In this document: positions 1 through 6,113 of the stretch, piece after piece
Position numbering within the stretch: the stretch's first letter is position 1
Layout of the letters: each line of letters opens with the position of its first letter
Assembly (NCBI GenBank): GCA_020849575.1
Contig: JADLFY010000072.1
Span: forward strand, 1-7,013
Origin: Candidatus Peregrinibacteria bacterium
GTDB taxonomy: Bacteria; Patescibacteriota; Gracilibacteria; UBA1369
Direction: 5' to 3'
Length of the DNA stretch: 7,013 bases
Notes under the pieces: model-generated
Database searches by the model: none
Told to the model about the DNA's origin: nothing
What the model saw: the letters and a program-made list of their open reading frames with translations, nothing else
Translations under genes and position numbers: made by a program

Positions 1-603
1 ACCGATAGTTACAGATTGGCGGAAAAGAAAGTGCATTTGAAAGACAAGGTGGAAATTGATTTACAGGCCATTGTACCTGCAAAAACTGTGGGTGAATTGG
101 GTAAAATTATTTCCAAATCCAATGCTGAAGAAATTGAAATTACTGTTTCCAAGAATCAGATTTTGTTTGTGGTGGGGGATACCAGGATGGTTTCACGTTT
201 AATTGAAGGTAAATTCCCGGATTATGAGAAAATTATTCCCAAACAGGGCAAAACCAAGGTGGTGGTGAAAACTGATGAATTGTCTTTGGTAGTGCGCAGA
301 GTGGGGTTGTTTGCCCGAGAAAATAATAACAATATCAAGTTGAGTGTGACCAACGATGGCAAGCTCAGTGTCTCTACTGATGAAACGAAAGTTGGTGAAG
401 AAAAGGCTGAATTAACAGGTCAAGTAGAGGGTGAAAACAATAAAATTGCTTTAAATTCACAATATCTTTTGGATGTGTTAAACTTTATTCAGGCAGAGGA
501 AATTTCAATTGAGCTTGACGACAAGCTTTCACCTGCTGTAATAAAGGTAGCCAAAGAGTCTGAAAAGACTTATATGTACATCATTATGCCGCTCAAGATC
601 TAA
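1..603 (+). CDS. dnaN: DNA polymerase III subunit beta (sliding clamp), 5'-truncated by window edge
   Basis: This is the C-terminal 200 residues of the ring-shaped clamp that encircles DNA and tethers polymerase III and repair partners. The frame is open from base 1 (TDSYRLAEKK...), so the TTG at position 16 is an internal Leu codon and not a start. Family signatures are the TDSYRLA stretch at the left edge, LIEGKFPDYEKIIP around residues 65-80, which is the domain II/III linker region, and the C-terminal IIMPLKI. The last motif matches the conserved M-P-x-R/K-L/I tail lining the pocket that binds clamp-interacting peptides. It ends with TAA at the expected place and has no internal stop. The mfd gene starts 51 bp downstream with no terminator between, so co-transcription is likely. 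dnaN is often next to dnaA and oriC, which would lie left of the window; that part is inference. Confidence 0.96.
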   Translation, partial: TDSYRLAEKKVHLKDKVEIDLQAIVPAKTVGELGKIISKSNAEEIEITVSKNQILFVVGDTRMVSRLIEGKFPDYEKIIPKQGKTKVVVKTDELSLVVRRVGLFARENNNNIKLSVTNDGKLSVSTDETKVGEEKAELTGQVEGENNKIALNSQYLLDVLNFIQAEEISIELDDKLSPAVIKVAKESEKTYMYIIMPLKI

Positions 604-654
604 AACGCTTTGGGTTTTGGAAGTTTTAAAGGGTGGTGTGGAATTTGTATCTAG

Positions 655-3537
655 ATGAGCAAAGTTAATAATTTGATTCGGTATTTGCCTACCGTGCTTA
701 ATGCGCGGGTTTTGGAGATGCTTGATGGGAAGAGAACTTTTAGTGTTTCTGGCTCAGCCAATTATTCTTCCAAGGTTTTTTCAGTGGTAGATGCCCTGAG
801 GGAAGCGGATAAATTGAAGGGGATGGTTTGGATTGTTAATAATATTCAGGAAGCGGATTTGATAGTGAAAGATTTGATGGTCTGGTCCAGCTGGCCAGCT
901 ATCTGGTTTGATTCCAAATTGGAGATGATGTCGGCTAGCAAATTGGATAGAATGAGAAGTTTGAAGACAATGGAATTACTATCGATTGTAAGGGAAGCCG
1001 GGGAGAGATGCCTGGTGATTCCGTATTTTGATTTATTGCAGAAAATTCCTGATCTGGATTGGCTGGATAGAGCCAAAATTATGTTGGAGCGCAATAAGGG
1101 AATTAATTTGATGGAATTTTATGAAAGACTGATTGCCATGGGCTATGAATTGTCTGAAGATGCCCATTTAACCAAAGGAAGTTATCACAGGACAGGTGAT
1201 ACGGTAACGATTTTTCCCGTAAATACGACTCATCCGGTCAGAATTGATCTGGAATTTGAAAAGGTGGAAACGCTGGAAATTTATAATCAGGATAGTTTGG
1301 ATAAAGAGAAAATTGAGACTTTGAAGAAATTGGAAATTTGGCCGGTGAATTTTGAGGCCAGTGAATTGTCTTTAATTGATGCTTTCAGGAAAGATAATCT
1401 GATTGTGGAGGATGATCTGGAAATTTATGATGAGTTTTATGATGATTGGAATGCGGCTTTTAATGAGGTTTATACCCATCATCATGTGATGAGTTTTGTG
1501 ACTTTTAATGAGGATGAATCCAGCCATTTGCATCTGCATTATTTGTCGGTTTTGAAGTATAGAGGGACTTATGATCTGATTAATGATTTGAAAGAGAAAT
1601 CCAAGGATGCCTGGAATGTGATTATGTTTACCAAGCATAAAGATTCCATCCGTTCGCTGCTGCATGAAAATAATATCAGTTATAATGAGGATTTGAGCCA
1701 ATTGGGCTATGGACACTATAGATTGTTTTTGATTGATGCGAATAAAGATGATCATTTGCCCTATGCTTTTCAGAATCCGGAAATGAAATTGCTGGTGATT
1801 TCGGACAGAGATATCAGTTCTTTGCAGGAGGAGCGTAAAAAAGCCTCCAATCAAAAGGTATTTATGGATTTTTTGGCTTCACTCAAGGTGGGTGATTATG
1901 TGGTGCATGTTGACCATGGTATTGGTTTATTTATGGGCCTGGAGCAGAGGAAAATTGATGATTTGACCAAAGAGTATTTGAAAATTGGTTATGCTGAAAA
2001 TGATAAATTGTTTGTGCCAATAGATCAGGCTGACAAAGTGAATAAGTTTATTGGTGCTGATGAGAATCCACCAAAACTAACCCGCTTGGGATCAGCTGAG
2101 TGGAATACAATTACTAAAAAAGTTAAAAAGGAAACTGAACAAATTGCCAAAGAATTATTGGCTATTTATGCTGAAAGAAAGAGTGCCAGTGGTTTTGGTT
2201 TCAAAACAGTGGAAGAGAAGATGAAGTTGTTTGAACAGAGTTTTGAATATGAGGAAACTCCTGGGCAGATGCGCGCATCCAAGGATGTTTTGGACGATAT
2301 GAGCAAAGATTTGCCGATGGATCGTCTGGTTTGTGGAGATGTGGGATTCGGAAAAACCGAAGTAGCAATGAGAGCTTCTTTCCTGGCTTTTCTGAATGGC
2401 AAGCAAACGGCAGTGGTATCTCCAATTACGATTTTGGCCGATCAGCATTATCGTTCTTTCAAAAAGCGTATGGATCAGTTTCATGTACGCGTGGAAATGT
2501 TGTCACGCTTCCGTTCGGCTTCTGAGCAGAGGGCGATTGTGGATAAATTGGAGCGTGGTGAAATTGATATTATTATTGGAACGCATCGTTTGCTGCAGGC
2601 TGATATAAAGTTTAAAGATTTGGGATTGGTGGTGGTGGATGAAGAGCAGAGGTTTGGCGTGAAGCAGAAAGAAGTGTTTAAAAAGATTAAGGCTGATGTG
2701 GATTTTCTTACCATGACGGCAACGCCCATCCCAAGAACTCTGAATATTGCTTTAAACAAGCTCAGGGATATTTCCACGATTACAACTCCGCCCCCAGGAC
2801 GTTTGCCGGTTATAACGGAAGTGAGACGTTTTTCATTGGGTCTGGTGCGTGAAGCGATTCTGAATGAAGTGAATAGAGGTGGCCAGGTTTATTTCCTGCA
2901 TAATCGCGTGCAAACCATTGATAGTTTGACTGAGAAGCTCAGGGCGCTGGTGCCGGAGGCACGTTTTGGAGTGGCTCATGGACAATTGGGCTCAGGTGAT
3001 TTGGAAGATAGAATTGTGGCTTTTAAAGATCATCAATTCGATGTACTGGTTTCTTCTACTATTATTGAAAATGGAATCGATTTGGCTAATGCCAATACTT
3101 TGATTGTAAATAATGCGGAAAAATTTGGTTTGGCCCAGTTATATCAATTGCGAGGACGTGTAGGTCGTGCCAAACGTCAGGCTTATGCTTATTTCATGTA
3201 TCATGGGCAGAGACTTAAACTGGATGCCAAGAAACGTTTGAAAGCTATTGTTGAAGCCTCAGAGCTGGGGTCTGGGTTCCAGATTGCCATGAAGGATTTG
3301 GAAATTCGTGGGGCCGGCGATATTTTGGGGGCTAAACAGCATGGGGTGATTAATGTGGTTGGTGTAAGTCATTTTATTCGTATGCTGAATAAGGCTGTAG
3401 AGGATTTGAAAGCTGGTCGTGTCCTGCGTGAAGAGGAACCTGAGGATATTACAGTGGAAATTCCAATCAGTGCTTTTATTCCTGATACTTTTATTACCAA
3501 TACCAAAGACAAAATTTCTGTTTATCAGAAATTGTAG
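655..3537 (+). CDS. mfd: Transcription-repair coupling factor Mfd, ended by an in-frame TAG before its last domain
   Basis: Mfd is a cytoplasmic ATP-driven DNA translocase that pushes stalled RNA polymerase off lesions and recruits UvrA. The 960-residue product shows the family order. An N-terminal UvrB-like module comes first, including YHRTGDTVTIFPV (about residue 178). The CarD-like RNA-polymerase-interacting domain starts near 409 (LKVGDYVVHVDHGIG). The helicase motor follows: Walker A GDVGFGKT at 561-568, DEEQ at 662-665, TATPIPRTL at 688-696 and motif VI QLRGRVGR at 831-838. It then enters the start of the C-terminal TRCF domain (IPISAFIPDTFI...KISVYQKL) and stops. An in-frame TAG directly precedes the ATG at 655, so that start or a later one is correct. 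A G-rich stretch (GGGTGG, 631-636) is too far upstream to be a good Shine-Dalgarno. The frame resumes after the stop, making about 1,080 codons in all, near the usual family length (E. coli 1,148). Confidence 0.95.
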   Translation: MSKVNNLIRYLPTVLNARVLEMLDGKRTFSVSGSANYSSKVFSVVDALREADKLKGMVWIVNNIQEADLIVKDLMVWSSWPAIWFDSKLEMMSASKLDRMRSLKTMELLSIVREAGERCLVIPYFDLLQKIPDLDWLDRAKIMLERNKGINLMEFYERLIAMGYELSEDAHLTKGSYHRTGDTVTIFPVNTTHPVRIDLEFEKVETLEIYNQDSLDKEKIETLKKLEIWPVNFEASELSLIDAFRKDNLIVEDDLEIYDEFYDDWNAAFNEVYTHHHVMSFVTFNEDESSHLHLHYLSVLKYRGTYDLINDLKEKSKDAWNVIMFTKHKDSIRSLLHENNISYNEDLSQLGYGHYRLFLIDANKDDHLPYAFQNPEMKLLVISDRDISSLQEERKKASNQKVFMDFLASLKVGDYVVHVDHGIGLFMGLEQRKIDDLTKEYLKIGYAENDKLFVPIDQADKVNKFIGADENPPKLTRLGSAEWNTITKKVKKETEQIAKELLAIYAERKSASGFGFKTVEEKMKLFEQSFEYEETPGQMRASKDVLDDMSKDLPMDRLVCGDVGFGKTEVAMRASFLAFLNGKQTAVVSPITILADQHYRSFKKRMDQFHVRVEMLSRFRSASEQRAIVDKLERGEIDIIIGTHRLLQADIKFKDLGLVVVDEEQRFGVKQKEVFKKIKADVDFLTMTATPIPRTLNIALNKLRDISTITTPPPGRLPVITEVRRFSLGLVREAILNEVNRGGQVYFLHNRVQTIDSLTEKLRALVPEARFGVAHGQLGSGDLEDRIVAFKDHQFDVLVSSTIIENGIDLANANTLIVNNAEKFGLAQLYQLRGRVGRAKRQAYAYFMYHGQRLKLDAKKRLKAIVEASELGSGFQIAMKDLEIRGAGDILGAKQHGVINVVGVSHFIRMLNKAVEDLKAGRVLREEEPEDITVEIPISAFIPDTFITNTKDKISVYQKL

Positions 3538-3894
3538 GCTGCGGACTCGGTGGATTATTTACAGGAGGTAAAAGATGAACTGATTACTGATTATGGCTCA
3601 TTGCCAATGGAAGTGGTGAATTTCTTCAAGGTGATTGAAATGAAGATTTCGGCCAAGGCAGCGGGTGTGGTTGGAGTGAAGGCAGAGAGTGTTTATTTGA
3701 CCAAAGATAAAGAAATTATTTTGCATATGAGCAATCTGGTTCGTCCGGAAAATATTATGAATTTGCTGGATTATAATAATAAATGGATGATTTCCGGTAG
3801 TAAGCTGAAGATTAAGCTGGCTGATCTCGGTTTCCAGTGGGTGGATGAGCTCACGGCCTGTTTGAAGAAATTGGCGGAAAAATTGAAAGTATAG
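3538..3894 (+). pseudogene. mfd: C-terminal (D7/TRCF) domain of Mfd, separated from mfd by one TAG codon
   Basis: This is the remainder of mfd, in the same frame directly after the TAG. Laid against E. coli Mfd, the stop sits where E. coli has Ala in FYKRIASAK. The residues after it (AADSVDYLQEVKDELITDYG) then align without a gap to SAKTENELEEIKVELIDRFG. Family knowledge: this domain is autoinhibitory, folding against the UvrB-like domain and masking the UvrA-binding face. The sequence still looks constrained to its end (KLAEKLKV, TAG). The first in-frame start is GTG at 3550, giving 114 residues, but it has no ribosome binding site. Independent translation is therefore doubtful. Alternatives are the tail of a readthrough product, a recent nonsense mutation, or one miscalled base in a normal gene. 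Confidence 0.85.
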
Positions 3895-3960
3895 TTGGAA
3901 AAGGGGCTTTTTGGGGTGAGGAGCGGATTTGCCATGTCCGGAAAAGTGCAGCAAAATCAG

Positions 3961-3988
3961 TTGAAAAGTCTGTGCAAAAGTCTATATT
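3961..3988 (+). promoter_or_regulatory. Sigma70-like promoter for the EF-P ligase gene
   Basis: There is a -35-like TTGAAA at 3961-3966 (5 of 6 to TTGACA), a 16-bp spacer and a -10-like TATATT at 3983-3988 (5 of 6 to TATAAT). Transcription would start near 3995, leaving a leader of about 55 nt before the ATG at 4050. The position fits the first non-coding gap longer than 100 bp in the window. A DnaA-box-like site fills the spacer and another lies on the predicted start point. Judged by eye only. Confidence 0.55.
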
Positions 3989-4023
3989 GCTGTGGAAAAG
4001 TTGCCAAAAACTGTGGAAAACTT
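3970..4023 (-). repeat. Three direct DnaA-box-like repeats in phase with the DNA helix
   Basis: Three 9-mers fit the relaxed DnaA box TTWTNCACA on the minus strand: TTTTGCACA (3971-3979), TTTTCCACA (3991-3999) and TTTTCCACA (4012-4020). All point the same way, and they are 20 and 21 bp apart, about two helical turns. Similarity extends to a 13-bp unit, CTGTGSAAAASTY on the plus strand (3970-3982, 3990-4002, 4011-4023). Weaker 7-of-9 copies occur at 3937-3945 and 3959-3967. DnaA binding is the most natural reading; another repressor with a longer site is possible. Confidence 0.6.
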
Positions 4024-4049
4024 AGGGGTAACTTGTTAAAAAGTGCAGG

Positions 4050-5435
4050 ATGAATTACACAAAGAAATTTCCGGGCAGAGTGAATCGCACCAATATGATT
4101 TTGGAGGTGATTCAGCATAATACCAAGAATACCAATCCGATTGTTTGCGGTAGAGTGGTGGGTTTAATTGACGTGGAAAATCCGGCCATGGGACTGGAAA
4201 AGGCTTTTTTGTTGAAGGATGATAGTGGACAGATGGAAGTTTTGTCTGCTGAATTGCCCCAGGTGGGATCAATTATTGAAGTTCGAGTGATGAGGGCGAC
4301 TGGTGACAGATTTAAACAGGATGGGGAAATTACGGTATTGGCTGAATGTGAGGATTATTTTATTTCGCCAAAGGAGTCGCCCAATTATCGGCGTTTATTG
4401 ATTGATGCGGATTTGAAGAGAAATTTAAAGATACGAAGCCGGATTATACAGGTGATCAGAACATTTTTTGAACAAAAGGGTTTTGTGGAAACGGAAACGC
4501 CTTGCTTGGTTAGATTGCCAGGGATGGAGCCTTATCTGGATCTTTTCAAAACCAGATTTGAGGCGGACTTTGCGGCTGATCAAAAGTTGTCGGAGGATAT
4601 GTATCTGATAACTTCTCCTGAATATGCCATGAAAAAATTGTTGGTGGGTGGTATGGAGAAAATTTTTCAAATTACCAAGTCTTTTCGGAATAAAGAAAGT
4701 TTCAGTGAAAGACATAATCCGGAATTTACTATTATGGAATGGTATAGAGCCTATGCCTCGTATCTGGAAATTATGGATGATACTGAAGAATTGGTTAAAT
4801 TTTTGTGGATGCATTTTGGCGAGCGTGATCATCAAGGGGATTCTTTGGATATGGTGGTGGGAGATCAAAAAGTTGATATTATGCGGACCTGGCGAAGAAT
4901 CAGGGTGATTGAAGCGTTTCAGGAATTTGCCGGTATTGATGAAGAGACTTTTTTTGATCTGGAGAAATTTCGGGTGGAGGTGAAAAGCAGAGGATATGTG
5001 ATTGGCGAAAAGGCTTCTTTTGATGACTGTTTTTTCACAATTTTTCTGAATGAGATTGAGCCAAAACTGGGTTTTGGGGTGCCGGTTATACTCTATGATT
5101 ATCCGGTTTCCATGGCGGCTTTGTCGAAAAGATGTGCAAATGATGAGCGTTTTGCCGAAAGGTTTGAGGCGTATATTGGAGGTATTGAACTTTGTAATGC
5201 TTTTACTGAATTGAATGATCCGGATGAACAGGCGAAAAGGCTGGAATTGGAAAGACAAGAACGGGCTGGGCTAGGCAAGGATTTATATGGGGTGGATCAG
5301 ACTTTTGTAGAGGCTTTACGCTTTGGTATGCCGCCCAGTGGTGGTAATGCCCTGGGGATAGACAGATTGGTGATGCTGATATTGGGTGAAAAGGATATAC
5401 GTAATGTGCTTTATTTTCCGCATAGGGATTTGTAG
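4050..5435 (+). CDS. epmA: EF-P--(R)-beta-lysine ligase (EpmA/GenX/PoxA-like) with N-terminal OB-fold domain
   Basis: This 461-residue class II lysyl-tRNA-synthetase paralogue is predicted to activate a lysine-type substrate with ATP and attach it to EF-P. Residues about 30-105 resemble the OB-fold anticodon-binding domain of LysRS (VCGRVVG...FLLKDDSGQMEVL). The catalytic domain follows: motif 1 GFVETETP (144-151), TSPEY (188-192), motif 2 FRNKE...RHNPEFTIMEWYRAY (212-235), GIELCNAFTEL (378-388) and motif 3 ALGIDRLVML (434-443). Ala434 matches E. coli EpmA Ala298, where LysRS has Gly, and EWYRA is typical of EpmA/GenX. E. coli EpmA has 325 residues and no OB domain; LysRS has about 500, so this form is intermediate. 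Adjacency to efp supports an EF-P ligase. A LysRS role cannot be excluded, and whether EpmB is present is unknown. The ATG at 4050 has only GCAGG abutting it; ATG 4095 is an alternative start. Confidence 0.85.
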   Translation: MNYTKKFPGRVNRTNMILEVIQHNTKNTNPIVCGRVVGLIDVENPAMGLEKAFLLKDDSGQMEVLSAELPQVGSIIEVRVMRATGDRFKQDGEITVLAECEDYFISPKESPNYRRLLIDADLKRNLKIRSRIIQVIRTFFEQKGFVETETPCLVRLPGMEPYLDLFKTRFEADFAADQKLSEDMYLITSPEYAMKKLLVGGMEKIFQITKSFRNKESFSERHNPEFTIMEWYRAYASYLEIMDDTEELVKFLWMHFGERDHQGDSLDMVVGDQKVDIMRTWRRIRVIEAFQEFAGIDEETFFDLEKFRVEVKSRGYVIGEKASFDDCFFTIFLNEIEPKLGFGVPVILYDYPVSMAALSKRCANDERFAERFEAYIGGIELCNAFTELNDPDEQAKRLELERQERAGLGKDLYGVDQTFVEALRFGMPPSGGNALGIDRLVMLILGEKDIRNVLYFPHRDL

Positions 5436-5517
5436 GAGATTGACCATGAGGCCGGATTTTGTTTGACTGCTAATCTGGATGCGGCTAGACTGCCGGCGAT
5501 AAAATAATTTTTTCATT
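5436..5517 (+). other. 82-bp spacer between ligase gene and efp; possible weak efp promoter
   Basis: TTGACT (5463-5468) followed 17 bp later by TAGACT (5486-5491, 4 of 6 to TATAAT) could be a weak promoter for efp. A TAAAAT at 5500-5505 has no matching -35. No terminator hairpin with a T-run is visible, so read-through transcription from the ligase gene is likely. No ribosome binding site precedes the efp ATG. Confidence 0.3.
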
Positions 5518-6078
5518 ATGATTACATCAGATTTTAAAAAAGGCATGGCCATTAAATATAATGGCGATACTTGTTTGATTCTCAGTTATGACTTTGTCAA
5601 TCCGGGTAAAGGAACGGCTTTTACTAGAACAAAATTAAAGAATGCCAAGTCAGGGAAAATTTTTGAAGTAAGTTTCCGTTCTGGAGAGTCAATTGAAGAG
5701 GCTAGTGTGGAATATCGAAAATCTCAGTATATGTATAATGACGGGGTTGATATGACTTTTATGGATAATGCCACTTATGATCAATTTACTTTGCCTTTGG
5801 ATAATATTGGCGATATGGCTGATTTTATTTTGGATGGAAAAGATTTAATTGTGGTTTACGTTGATAGCCAACCATTTACAATTCAGCTTCCACCAAAAAT
5901 GGATCTCAAAGTAACTGATGCTCCGCCTGGAAATAAGGGCGATACTGCCACTGGTGGTTCGAAGCAAGTAACTTTGGAAACTGGTGCGAAAGTGAATGTT
6001 CCGCTGTTCATCAAAGAAGGCGATGTCGTTCGCGTGAATACCGATACTCGTGAGTATGTGGAAAGAGTTAATCAATAG
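5518..6078 (+). CDS. efp: Elongation factor P
   Basis: EF-P binds between the ribosomal P and E sites and rescues ribosomes stalled on consecutive prolines. The 186-residue product is full length for the family. It shows the N-terminal KOW-like domain (DFKKGMAIKYNGD), the loop NPGKGTAF whose Lys31 (codon 5608-5610) corresponds to E. coli Lys34, the site of beta-lysylation, the central YMYNDGVDMTFMDNATYDQF segment, and the C-terminal OB signature VNVPLFIKEGDVVRVNT...REYVERV. The gene starts at the ATG at 5518, since an in-frame TAA lies at 5500-5502. The leader 5501-5517 is almost pure A/T with no Shine-Dalgarno. It lies 82 bp after the ligase gene in the same direction and 7 bp before a strong terminator. 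The pairing suggests that the neighbouring enzyme modifies Lys31. Confidence 0.97.
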   Translation: MITSDFKKGMAIKYNGDTCLILSYDFVNPGKGTAFTRTKLKNAKSGKIFEVSFRSGESIEEASVEYRKSQYMYNDGVDMTFMDNATYDQFTLPLDNIGDMADFILDGKDLIVVYVDSQPFTIQLPPKMDLKVTDAPPGNKGDTATGGSKQVTLETGAKVNVPLFIKEGDVVRVNTDTREYVERVNQ

Positions 6079-6085
6079 AAAATGC

Positions 6086-6113
6086 AAAAAGAGCCTCAGC
6101 TGAGGCTCTTTTT
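6086..6113. terminator. Bidirectional intrinsic terminator between efp and malic enzyme
   Basis: This is a perfect 28-bp palindrome: A5, then GAGCCTCAG (6091-6099), CTGAGGCTC (6100-6108), then T5. It folds into a GC-rich stem of at least 7 bp with a small AGCT-type loop. A T-run follows the stem on both strands, as expected for a shared terminator between convergent genes. It begins 7 bp after the efp stop and contains the final codons and stop of the malic enzyme gene. Confidence 0.93.

Larger units (their letters stand above)
3895..4049. other. 155-bp regulatory intergenic region between mfd tail and EF-P ligase gene
   Basis: This is the longest non-coding gap in the window. Its left part (3895-3935) has a short AAAAG/CTTTT inverted repeat around GGG near 3899-3911, too weak to call a terminator. 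The right half carries the promoter and DnaA-box-like repeats. An in-frame TAA at 4029-4031 shows that the downstream gene cannot start further left. No tRNA or structured RNA was recognised. Confidence 0.7.

Noticed and set aside
1372..1854. Minus-strand open frame opposite mfd rich in Ile, Met and Gln.
   Set aside because: This composition is what purine-rich coding sequence gives when read in reverse; no start signal or recognisable motif.
2538..2546. Exact canonical DnaA box (TGTGGATAA on +) inside mfd.
   Set aside because: It is single, lies in conserved coding sequence (Ile-Val-Asp-Lys) and has no companions; it is explained by the codons.
3563..3577. Perfect AGGAGGT followed 5 bp later by ATG, just after the internal TAG of mfd; looks like a start for a separate domain gene.
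   Set aside because: The ATG is out of frame and reads Met-Asn-stop. The purine-rich string is explained by the Gln-Glu-Val-Lys codons of the domain, and no in-frame ATG, GTG or TTG lies at a usable distance.
3970..4023. The DnaA-box cluster as the chromosomal origin oriC.
   Set aside because: Leading-strand skew should change sign at oriC, but sampled blocks on both sides are G-rich on the + strand, and no clear AT-rich unwinding element adjoins. A regulatory or titration role is preferred; a full-genome skew plot would decide.
5031..5039. Another TTWTNCACA match inside the ligase gene.
   Set aside because: It is isolated and within a run of T in coding sequence; one chance match in 7 kb is unremarkable.
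4425..5258. Long open frame on the minus strand opposite the ligase gene.
   Set aside because: It is a shadow of the ligase gene: rich in His, Phe, Ile and Ser with no domain motif, while the + frame has full family signatures.
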